Shown: positions 1 to 5,000 of the stretch, piece by piece | How the letters are laid out: each line of letters opens with the position of its first letter | How positions within the stretch are numbered: position 1 is the stretch's first letter | NCBI GenBank assembly: GCA_023260815.1 | Contig: JALQUE010000337.1 | Location: 1 to 6,392 of the forward strand | DNA from: Roseovarius sp. | GTDB taxonomy: Bacteria > Pseudomonadota > Alphaproteobacteria > Rhodobacterales > Rhodobacteraceae | Direction of reading: 5' to 3' | DNA: 6,392 bases | Position numbers and translations under genes: made by a program | Notes under the pieces: generated by a model | What the model was told of the DNA's origin: nothing | The model's input: the letters and a program-made list of their open reading frames with translations, nothing else | The model's database searches: none

Positions 1-42
1 CCCGCACTTGCTGATCCCATCCTCTGCGTGCTTCCATCCACC
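1..42. other. Left-edge non-coding stretch
   Basis: This short stretch lies downstream of the minus-strand amidohydrolase stop codon. I see no hairpin with a T-run that would act as a terminator and no coding signal I can support. It is too short to tell whether it is intergenic or the end of a gene outside the window. Confidence 0.4.
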
Positions 43-1206
43 TCAGCCCAGGGGCTGCGCCCGCTCGACCAGCCGGGCAAAGAACGACGCGCCCACCGGC
101 GCCACCCGGTCGTTGAAATCAAACCCCGGATGATGCAGCCCCGGCCCCTCGCCCTGCCCCAGAAACAGATAGGCGCCCGGACGTGCCTCCAGCATGGCAG
201 GGAAATCCTCTGATCCCATCTGGCGGTCGTGATCGACGAAAACCGCCGTCTCCCCCGCAACCTCTTGGGCGACCTGCGCGGCGAACCCGGTCTTTTCGGG
301 ATCGTTGATCGTCGGCGGATACCCCTCTTCATAGCGCAGCACCGCTTGCACGCCGTAACTGGCGGCCTGTCCCGCCACGATCTGCTCCATGCGCTCGCGC
401 ACCATGGCGCGCACGGCGTTGTCGAATGTGCGCACCGTGCCGTTGATATAGGCCGTGTCGGGGATCACGTTATCGGCGCTGCCGGTGTGGATCTGCGTGA
501 TCGAGATCACCAGATCGTTCAGCGCATAGTGATTGCGGCTCACGATTGTCTGGATCGCCTGCACGATGCCGCAGGCCGCGACCACCGGATCGCGCGTCTC
601 ATGCGGTATGGCGCCATGCCCGCCCTGTCCGGTGATGTCGATATGCACCGTATCGACCGACGCCATGATCGGCCCCGGCGTGGTGTGAAACGTCGCCTCT
701 GGCAAGCCCGGCGCGGTGTGCAGCGCATAGACCTGGGTGATGTCGTACCGATCCATGATCCCGGCCTTCACCATCAGTTCGGCACCGCCCGGCCCTTCTT
801 CGCCGGGCTGAAAGATCAGCGCCACCCGCCCCTTGAAATTGCGCGTCTCCGCCAGATAGCGCGCGGCACCCAACAACATGGTGGCATGACCATCATGGCC
901 GCAGGCATGCATCCACCCCGGCACCGTCGAGGCGTGATCGGCCCCCGTCGCCTCGTGGATCGGCAGCGCGTCGATATCCGCCCGCAGCCCGATGGTCGGC
1001 CCCTCGCCTTGCCCCTCGATAATCGCCACAAGGCCCGATTGCGCGATCCCCTCCTCGATCCGGGTGATCCCGAAGTCGCGCAGCCGGTCGACGATGAACC
1101 CGGCAGTGCCGTGACAGTCCAGCCCCAGTTCGGGATGCTGGTGCAGATGTTGGCGCCACGCGGTCATATCCTCGGCGAACGCGGCAATGCGGTTGATCAC
1201 GGCCAT
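43..1206 (-). CDS. M20D-family amidohydrolase (hippurate/N-acyl-amino-acid hydrolase type)
   Basis: This is a 387-residue, probably cytoplasmic, metal-dependent hydrolase of peptidase family M20, subfamily D. Members hydrolyse the amide bond of N-acyl or N-aroyl amino acids such as hippurate, N-acetyl amino acids or auxin conjugates. The exact substrate cannot be read here. The expected metal ligands are visible: Cys102 and His104 in HACGHDGH (100-107), Glu137 in PGEE (134-137, with Glu136 the likely general base), His163 in ALHT and His359 in LHHP. The dimerisation/lid domain lies around 185-300 and includes GGHGAIPH (195-202). MGSEDF (330-335) is the usual late motif. Length is typical of the family. 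The ATG at 1206 was chosen because a perfect AAAGGAG sits 8 nt upstream and the protein then begins just before the family's HLHQHPELG segment. A reading 64 codons longer would run into mazG and adds unrelated residues. It is divergent from mazG. Confidence 0.93.
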   Translation of the reverse strand: MAVINRIAAFAEDMTAWRQHLHQHPELGLDCHGTAGFIVDRLRDFGITRIEEGIAQSGLVAIIEGQGEGPTIGLRADIDALPIHEATGADHASTVPGWMHACGHDGHATMLLGAARYLAETRNFKGRVALIFQPGEEGPGGAELMVKAGIMDRYDITQVYALHTAPGLPEATFHTTPGPIMASVDTVHIDITGQGGHGAIPHETRDPVVAACGIVQAIQTIVSRNHYALNDLVISITQIHTGSADNVIPDTAYINGTVRTFDNAVRAMVRERMEQIVAGQAASYGVQAVLRYEEGYPPTINDPEKTGFAAQVAQEVAGETAVFVDHDRQMGSEDFPAMLEARPGAYLFLGQGEGPGLHHPGFDFNDRVAPVGASFFARLVERAQPLG

Positions 1207-1214
1207 CGGCTGGA

Positions 1215-1221
1215 CTCCTTT
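1215..1221 (-). promoter_or_regulatory. Shine-Dalgarno of the M20D gene
   Basis: AAAGGAG on the minus strand is 8 nt before the ATG at 1206. It decides this start over the longer in-frame reading that would overlap mazG. Confidence 0.8.
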
Positions 1222-1231
1222 GTCGATCGAC
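1222..1231. promoter_or_regulatory. 10-bp palindrome in the divergent amidohydrolase/mazG gap
   Basis: GTCGATCGAC is a perfect palindrome near the middle of the 64-bp gap between the two divergent start codons, with GACGTC overlapping it at 1229-1234. Such a place suits an operator or a shared regulatory site. Short GC-rich palindromes also arise by chance, so this is only a candidate. I could not find convincing -35/-10 pairs for either gene in this gap. Confidence 0.2.
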
Positions 1232-1254
1232 GTCAGGCTCCTCTTGAACCGCAG

Positions 1255-1260
1255 AAAGGA
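1255..1260 (+). promoter_or_regulatory. Shine-Dalgarno of mazG
   Basis: AAAGGA ends 10 nt before the ATG at 1271. It supports that start over upstream in-frame codons near 1187, which would overlap the divergent amidohydrolase. Confidence 0.7.
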
Positions 1261-1270
1261 CGCGCCTGCA

Positions 1271-2095
1271 ATGCCCGACGATCCGGCCCTCCGCACCGCC
1301 CCCCAGGACGGGCTTGCCCGCCTGCTCGAGATCATGCGCCGTCTGCGCGATCCCGACACCGGCTGCCCCTGGGATATCGAACAGGATTTCGCCACCATCG
1401 CCCCCTACACGATCGAAGAAGCCTATGAGGTGGCCGACGCGATCGCCCGCACCGACTGGACCGATCTGCGCGACGAATTGGGGGATTTGCTGCTGCAGGT
1501 GGTGTTCCACGCCCAGATCGCCGACGACAGGGGGCTGTTCACCTTTGATGCGGTGGCCAGCGCCATCGCCGACAAGATGGTCGCCCGCCATCCGCATGTC
1601 TTCGGCACCCAAAGCCGCGACAAGACCGCCGCCCAGCAGACCCGCGACTGGGAGGCGATCAAGGCCACGGAACGCGCAGCCAAAGCCCAGACAGGGGTGC
1701 TGGACGGCGTGGCCGCCGGCCTTCCCGCGCTGATGCGCGCGGTCAAGCTGCAGAAACGCGCGGCCCGCGTCGGCTTTGACTGGCCCGACACGGCGCAGGT
1801 GATCGACAAGATCGCCGAAGAAGCCGCCGAACTGCACGAGGCCGCCGCAACCCTGACCCATGACAAGGTCGAAGAGGAATTCGGCGATCTGCTGTTCGTC
1901 ATGGCCAATCTGGCCCGCCACATGAAGGTCGATCCCGAATCCGCCCTGCGCGCCGCCAACGCCAAGTTCACCCGCCGGTTTTCGCGCATCGAAGCCCTGC
2001 TGGCCGAGGCGGGCAAACGCCCCGAAGACAGCGATCTTGCCGAAATGGACGCCCTGTGGACCCGCGCCAAGGCCGAAGAACGCGGCACAGACTGA
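1271..2095 (+). CDS. mazG: Nucleoside triphosphate pyrophosphohydrolase MazG
   Basis: This 274-residue cytoplasmic house-cleaning enzyme hydrolyses canonical and abnormal NTPs/dNTPs to the monophosphate and pyrophosphate. The full two-domain form is present. The N-terminal domain has the opening LLEIMRRLRDP (18-28) and GCPWD (31-35), then the Mg-binding EExxE (Glu49, Glu50, Glu53) and ExxD (Glu69, Asp72). The C-terminal domain has VGFDW (167-171), a second EExxE (Glu183, Glu184, Glu187) and ExxD (Glu203, Asp206). In characterised MazG the C-terminal domain carries most of the activity, and all its acidic residues are kept here. Length is close to E. coli MazG (about 263). No relA or mazEF genes lie beside it, unlike in E. 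coli. It is divergent from the amidohydrolase and followed by a palindromic repeat, so it is probably transcribed alone. Confidence 0.96.
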   Translation: MPDDPALRTAPQDGLARLLEIMRRLRDPDTGCPWDIEQDFATIAPYTIEEAYEVADAIARTDWTDLRDELGDLLLQVVFHAQIADDRGLFTFDAVASAIADKMVARHPHVFGTQSRDKTAAQQTRDWEAIKATERAAKAQTGVLDGVAAGLPALMRAVKLQKRAARVGFDWPDTAQVIDKIAEEAAELHEAAATLTHDKVEEEFGDLLFVMANLARHMKVDPESALRAANAKFTRRFSRIEALLAEAGKRPEDSDLAEMDALWTRAKAEERGTD

Positions 2096-2106
2096 GAGCG
2101 CGGCAA

Positions 2107-2183
2107 GGGTGGGGGGCTCTGCCCCCATCGTTGAAAATCCAAGGGGATTTTCAACGCTTCCCCCGGGATATTTCCCGCCAGAA
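2107..2183. repeat. Composite palindromic intergenic repeat (Rhodobacterales type)
   Basis: Three parts follow mazG directly. The first is a 6-bp G/C stem, GGGGGC/GCCCCC with loop TCT (2112-2126). The second is a perfect 12-bp stem, CGTTGAAAATCC/GGATTTTCAACG with loop AAGG (2129-2156). The third is a tail, CCCCCGGGATATTT (2160-2173), followed by the purine-rich GAAGAAA at 2181-2187. I recognise this combination from intergenic regions of many Roseobacter-group genomes; that is recall, not a search. Only one copy is present here. Possible roles are a transcription end or mRNA 3' stabiliser for mazG, or a REP-like mobile palindrome. Confidence 0.7.
2112..2156. terminator. Possible mazG 3' end structure (double hairpin, no T-run)
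   Basis: The two consecutive perfect hairpins begin 16 nt after the mazG stop codon and could stop transcription or protect the mRNA 3' end. Neither is followed by a clear T-run: ATCGTT follows the first and CGCTTCCCCC follows the second. It is therefore not a canonical intrinsic terminator, and the call rests mainly on position and stem strength. Confidence 0.35.
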
Positions 2184-2228
2184 GAAACACGCAACGCCCG
2201 CTCAGGTAACCGGCGGCGCGCGGCGCCC

Positions 2229-2249
2229 GATACCGACGGGATACCGACG
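2229..2249 (+). repeat. 10-bp direct repeat, 11-bp period
   Basis: Two exact copies of GATACCGACG are separated by one base. The following 2251-2258 (GGTGCCGA) matches the first eight bases of the unit at six positions. Spacing of about one helical turn is what tandem binding sites for one protein would show. The region is GC-rich and the copies are few, so chance duplication is also possible. Confidence 0.4.
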
Positions 2250-2380
2250 CGGTGCCGAACGGGGTTTGGCCTGTTAACCAAGGGCTTTGGGCTGATTCGG
2301 GCAAAACCGCGCCGATCGCCGCAGATGCATGGTGGACATTCCGGCCCATCCGCCGCACGGTCCGGCGCGACAGACTTTAT

Positions 2381-2385
2381 GGAAG
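2381..2385 (+). promoter_or_regulatory. Shine-Dalgarno selecting a TTG start for the GNAT gene
   Basis: GGAAG is followed by a 7-nt spacer and TTG at 2393. No ATG or GTG fits the conserved beginning of the protein, so this site decides the start. Confidence 0.6.
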
Positions 2386-2392
2386 CCGACCT

Positions 2393-2839
2393 TTGACCCA
2401 ACTGACCCTCGCCCGCGCCGACGATCTGGACCGCCTCAGCCGGCTGGTGGGCGATTGCCATGCCGAACGCGGCCTCGATCAGACCGAAGAGGGCCGCCGC
2501 GCCGGGCTTGCCCCGCTTCTGGACGGCTCGCCACATGGCGCGATCTACCTGATCGGCCCCGGCCGCGCGCCGATCGGCTATGTGGTTCTGGTGTTCGGCT
2601 GGTCCGTGGCGCAAGGCGGGCTGACCGGCACGGTCGAGGACATCTACATTCGCCCCGGGGTCCGCGCACGCGGCATTGGCAGCGAGGTTTTAACGAGCCT
2701 TCCCAAAGCCTTGGCCGGTGCAGGGCTGATCGCGCTGCATGCCGAGCCAGATCCCGGCGACGACCGCGCGCAACGATTTTTCAGCCGGTTGAAATTCGCG
2801 CCCGGTCCCGGATCGGGCCGCCTGACACGCCCCCTCTAG
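2393..2839 (+). CDS. GNAT-family N-acetyltransferase
   Basis: This is a 148-residue single-domain acyltransferase of the GCN5-related fold, expected to transfer acetyl from acetyl-CoA to an amine. The substrate is unknown. The first helix region is LARADDLDRLSRLV (6-19). The central strands include GYVVLVFGW (62-70), and VEDIYIRP (81-88) leads into the acetyl-CoA pyrophosphate-binding loop RARGIG (91-96), matching the family R/QxxGxG/A signature. The C-terminal AQRFFSRLKF (126-135) occupies the place of the usual A..LY...GF segment, with Phe in place of the usual Tyr that often acts as general acid. The TTG start is chosen for its Shine-Dalgarno and because the protein then opens right at the GNAT fold. 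An in-frame reading from 2252 would add 47 residues of repeat-like sequence. selO begins 31 bp downstream on the same strand. Confidence 0.85.
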   Translation: MTQLTLARADDLDRLSRLVGDCHAERGLDQTEEGRRAGLAPLLDGSPHGAIYLIGPGRAPIGYVVLVFGWSVAQGGLTGTVEDIYIRPGVRARGIGSEVLTSLPKALAGAGLIALHAEPDPGDDRAQRFFSRLKFAPGPGSGRLTRPL

Positions 2840-2858
2840 CGTTTTGGGCGGCAGTGAT

Positions 2859-2864
2859 TATGTT
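2859..2864 (+). promoter_or_regulatory. Candidate -10 element before selO
   Basis: TATGTT ends 7 nt before the selO ATG at 2871, and no Shine-Dalgarno is visible in between. If used, transcription would begin at or next to the ATG, giving a leaderless mRNA. No good -35 is seen about 17 bp upstream (CTAGCG), so the call is weak. Co-transcription with the GNAT gene is the alternative. Confidence 0.2.
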
Positions 2865-2870
2865 GACGCC

Positions 2871-4292
2871 ATGAGCTTACATATCCCCTTCAACAACAGC
2901 TATGTGCATTTGCCCGACAGGTTCTTCACCCGGCTCGCCCCGGTGCCGGTGAAAGAGCCGCGCCTGATCGCCTTCAACGCAGGCCTGGCCGCCGATATGG
3001 GGATCACCCCCGGCATGCCCGAGGACATGGCGCAGGCGTTTTCCGGCAACCGTCCCCCCGAAGGTGCAGCCCCGCTTGCGCAGGCCTATGCCGGTCATCA
3101 ATTCGGAGGCTTCTCGCCGCAACTGGGCGACGGGCGCGCGACTCTTTTGGGCGAGGTGGTCACATCAAGCGGCCAACGCCTTGATATTCAACTCAAAGGC
3201 TCCGGTCCCACGCCCTATAGCCGGATGGGCGACGGGCGCGCCTGGCTGGGTCCGGTGCTGCGCGAATACGTGCTGAGCGAGGCGATGCACGCGCTTGGCA
3301 TCCCCACCAGCCGGGCGCTGGCCGCCGTCACCACTGGCGAGAGGGTCTATCGGGAAACCGGCGCCCTGCCCGGCGCGATCCTGGCCCGCGTCGCCCAAAG
3401 CCATATTCGCGTCGGCACCTTTCAGTATTTCGCCGCGCGCCGCGACGTGCCGGGGCTTCAGGCGCTGTTCGAGCACGTGATCGCGCGGCATTATCCGCAG
3501 GCCGACACCCCTGCCGATCTGCTGGCAGCGGTCATCGAGGCACAGGCGCAGCTGGTGGCGCATTGGATGTCGGTGGGCTTCATCCACGGTGTGATGAACA
3601 CCGACAACACCACCATTTCGGGTGAAACCATCGATTACGGTCCCTGTGCGTTCATGGACATGTTCCATCCCGACACGGTCTACAGTTCGATCGACGCGCG
3701 CGGGCGCTATGCGTTTTCGAACCAGCCCAATGTGATCGTGTGGAACATGGCGCAGCTGGCCACGGCGCTGGTCGCGCTGATGTCCGATCAGGACGCTGCC
3801 GTGGACGCGTTCACACAAGCGGTCCACGCCATGCCCGACCGCATCCATGCGCATTGGCTCAAGGCCTATGGGCGCAAGATCGGCCTGTCCGATGCCACCG
3901 CCGAGGATGAGCCGCTGATCACCGGGCTGCTGCAGGCCATGGCCGAGAACCGCGCCGATTTCACCAATACATTCCGCGCGTTAAGCGATGGCGGGGCCCG
4001 CGACCAGTTCCTTGATCCCGGCGCCTTCGACGCCTGGGAGGCAGGCTGGCAAAAGCGGATCGAGACCGAGGATGACCCGGCACGCGTCATGCGCCAGGCG
4101 AACCCGGTCTATATCCCGCGCAACCACCGGGTCGAGCAGATGATCGCGGCCGCCGTGGCAGGTGATTTCGCACCGTTCAAGCGGCTTTTGACGGTGCTTT
4201 CCGATCCGTTCACGCCGCAGGACGGCGCCAGTGATCTGACCCGCCCGCCCGAACCGGCCGAAGTGGTGAGCCAGACATTCTGCGGCACGTGA
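2871..4292 (+). CDS. selO: Protein adenylyltransferase SelO (YdiU/UPF0061 family)
   Basis: This 473-residue pseudokinase-fold enzyme belongs to a family that transfers AMP from ATP to Ser/Thr/Tyr of target proteins, with a role linked to redox stress. E. coli YdiU has 478 residues. Conserved blocks are YAGHQFGGFSPQLGDGRA (73-90), DIQLKGSGPTPYSR (105-118), GDGRAWLGPVLREYVLSEA (120-138), SHIRVGTFQYFA (177-188) and GFIHGVMNTDN (236-246) with DYGP (255-258). By alignment from memory to the Pseudomonas syringae enzyme, Lys109 and Glu132 form the nucleotide-binding pair, Asp245 is the catalytic base, and Asn246 and Asp255 bind Mg. The C-terminus TFCGT puts Cys471 third from the end, the position of selenocysteine in vertebrate SelO. 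The only other cysteine is Cys259. The ATG at 2871 gives the expected N-terminus; no Shine-Dalgarno is seen. It is convergent with the downstream membrane protein gene. Confidence 0.96.
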   Translation: MSLHIPFNNSYVHLPDRFFTRLAPVPVKEPRLIAFNAGLAADMGITPGMPEDMAQAFSGNRPPEGAAPLAQAYAGHQFGGFSPQLGDGRATLLGEVVTSSGQRLDIQLKGSGPTPYSRMGDGRAWLGPVLREYVLSEAMHALGIPTSRALAAVTTGERVYRETGALPGAILARVAQSHIRVGTFQYFAARRDVPGLQALFEHVIARHYPQADTPADLLAAVIEAQAQLVAHWMSVGFIHGVMNTDNTTISGETIDYGPCAFMDMFHPDTVYSSIDARGRYAFSNQPNVIVWNMAQLATALVALMSDQDAAVDAFTQAVHAMPDRIHAHWLKAYGRKIGLSDATAEDEPLITGLLQAMAENRADFTNTFRALSDGGARDQFLDPGAFDAWEAGWQKRIETEDDPARVMRQANPVYIPRNHRVEQMIAAAVAGDFAPFKRLLTVLSDPFTPQDGASDLTRPPEPAEVVSQTFCGT

Positions 4293-4324
4293 GGGACGTA
4301 AGGGACGTCACCCTGTGGAATCGC
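4293..4324. other. Convergent gap between selO and the membrane protein gene
   Basis: This 32-bp gap lies between two facing stop codons. AGGGACGT occurs twice with a 9-bp period (4292-4299 and 4301-4308, the first beginning in the selO stop codon). AGGG/CCCT around 4301-4314 could form only a 4-bp stem. No intrinsic terminator is evident, so transcripts may overlap unless Rho acts. Confidence 0.5.
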
Positions 4325-4960
4325 TTATTTCTTCCAGCGCCGGAACAGGCGCGGGTTGCGCTGCACGAATTCGTCGATCACCGTCGCAAGCCCGCCGCGG
4401 GCCTGCCCCTTGAGATAGCCAAAGCCCGCCGCCGCGCCGATCACCGCGCCGCCGGTATTCACGATCAGGTCGCCCATCGTGTCCATCAGCCCCGACTTTT
4501 GCATATTCAGGCCAAACAGCTGATCCATCGCGAATTCGAACACTTCCCACAGGGTGCCGATGGTGACCGCAAAGCACAACGCAAACACCGCCACGCCCAC
4601 TGGCGGCGCGGCGAACCGGTCGCCCTGAAACATCATGAACACCAGAACAAAGCCGATCAGGCCAAAGCCGATGGCCGAACTCGCATGCATCGCCATGTCC
4701 CACCACCAGAGCCGCTCGTAGAAATCGAACACCTCGCCCAGAAACAACGTGCCGCCCACGAAGATCACCAGCGCCGCGATAAAGCTGGGCGGCACGAAGA
4801 CATCCGCCCATTTTGCCACGAACACCGGCGCCATCGACAGGCCGAGCGTGGCCAGCGCCACAAAGGACAACTCGAACTGGCGCTGCCACATGGCCCACAG
4901 CATCACCCCCGCCAAAGCCAGCCAAATCAGCCGTGCAAGCCATGTCTGATCCGAAAACAC
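4325..4960 (-). CDS. DUF2238/YjdF-like inner-membrane protein
   Basis: This is a 211-residue integral membrane protein of unknown function. About six hydrophobic segments are visible: roughly 8-25, 31-49, 57-75, 92-113, 119-141 and 164-183. The last is followed by a basic tail ending FRRWKK. Features I associate with DUF2238 (E. coli YjdF) are GEVFDFYERL (75-84) with WWWDMAMH (85-92), LWEVFEFAMD (137-146) and LMDTMGDLIVNTGGA (158-172). The conserved charged residues sit at or inside helix ends (Glu76, Asp79, Asp88, His92, Glu139, Glu142, Asp146, Asp160, Asp164), suggesting a polar or metal site in the membrane; that is inference. Start choice: GTG at 4960 has AAGGGGG 10 nt upstream. A TTG at 4969 would give three more residues but leaves only 1 nt of spacing. 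The gene is convergent with selO and divergent from the EEP hydrolase, so it is probably monocistronic. Confidence 0.85.
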   Translation of the reverse strand: MFSDQTWLARLIWLALAGVMLWAMWQRQFELSFVALATLGLSMAPVFVAKWADVFVPPSFIAALVIFVGGTLFLGEVFDFYERLWWWDMAMHASSAIGFGLIGFVLVFMMFQGDRFAAPPVGVAVFALCFAVTIGTLWEVFEFAMDQLFGLNMQKSGLMDTMGDLIVNTGGAVIGAAAGFGYLKGQARGGLATVIDEFVQRNPRLFRRWKK

Positions 4961-4970
4961 GTTGAGCAAG

Positions 4971-4977
4971 CCCCCTT
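4971..4977 (-). promoter_or_regulatory. Shine-Dalgarno-like AAGGGGG deciding a GTG start
   Basis: On the minus strand AAGGGGG lies 10 nt before GTG (4960) and only 1 nt before TTG (4969). The spacing favours GTG. Pairing with 16S rRNA would need one G-U wobble. Confidence 0.45.
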
Positions 4978-4988
4978 TTTCATGGCTT

Positions 4989-4994
4989 TATAGT
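4989..4994 (+). promoter_or_regulatory. Candidate -10 element giving a leaderless EEP hydrolase mRNA
   Basis: TATAGT differs from TATAAT at one position and ends 7 nt before the ATG at 5001, so the first transcribed base would be at or next to the start codon. No Shine-Dalgarno lies between them. TTGAGC at 4962-4967 resembles a -35 but the spacer is 21 bp, which is too long for a normal sigma-70 promoter. It lies in the 40-bp gap shared with the divergent membrane protein gene. Confidence 0.4.
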
Positions 4995-5000
4995 CCTATC

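Larger units (their letters stand above)
2184..2392. other. Leader region upstream of the GNAT gene, with a direct repeat
   Basis: This is the rest of the 297-bp gap between mazG and the acetyltransferase. It holds GATACCGACG twice, at 2229-2238 and 2240-2249, with a degraded third copy (GGTGCCGA) from 2251. A TTAACC sits at 2274-2279. Open frames that cross it give low-complexity, repeat-derived peptides and no family I recognise. I could not define a promoter with confidence, although one for the GNAT gene must lie here unless mazG transcription reads through. Confidence 0.5.

Noticed and set aside
1207..1398. N-terminal extension of the amidohydrolase by 64 residues
   Set aside because: It would overlap the start of mazG, adds sequence unlike the family, and ignores the AAAGGAG correctly spaced from the ATG at 1206.
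229..1428. Long plus-strand open frame (399 codons) opposite the amidohydrolase
   Set aside because: It is antisense to a well-supported gene, its product is Arg/His/Asp-rich with no recognisable family, and long antisense frames are normal in DNA this rich in G/C.
1271..2095. mazG as part of a mazEF-type toxin-antitoxin locus
   Set aside because: No mazE or mazF-like small genes are adjacent. The protein is the two-domain pyrophosphohydrolase with all metal ligands, a housekeeping enzyme.
2037..2396. Small plus-strand frames through the mazG-GNAT gap
   Set aside because: Their peptides are translations of the palindromic repeat and mazG out of frame, with no ribosome site and no family resemblance.
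893..2614. Minus-strand open frame of 573 codons covering mazG, the repeat and part of the GNAT gene
   Set aside because: It crosses three unrelated features, including a non-coding palindromic repeat, and is the complement of strongly coding plus-strand frames. It is a codon-bias shadow.
2871..4292. In-frame UGA selenocysteine in SelO
   Set aside because: The codon at position 471 is TGC (cysteine) and the frame ends in TGA only after CGT. No selenocysteine insertion is needed.
4308..4943. Second minus-strand frame of 211 codons overlapping the membrane protein
   Set aside because: It is the +1 shadow of the membrane protein gene, with Arg/Gly/Cys-rich content and no hydrophobic segment pattern of its own.
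4289..4993. Plus-strand frame (234 codons) opposite the membrane protein
   Set aside because: It is His/Gln/Arg-rich out-of-frame translation, antisense to a convincing six-helix protein, and starts inside the selO stop region.
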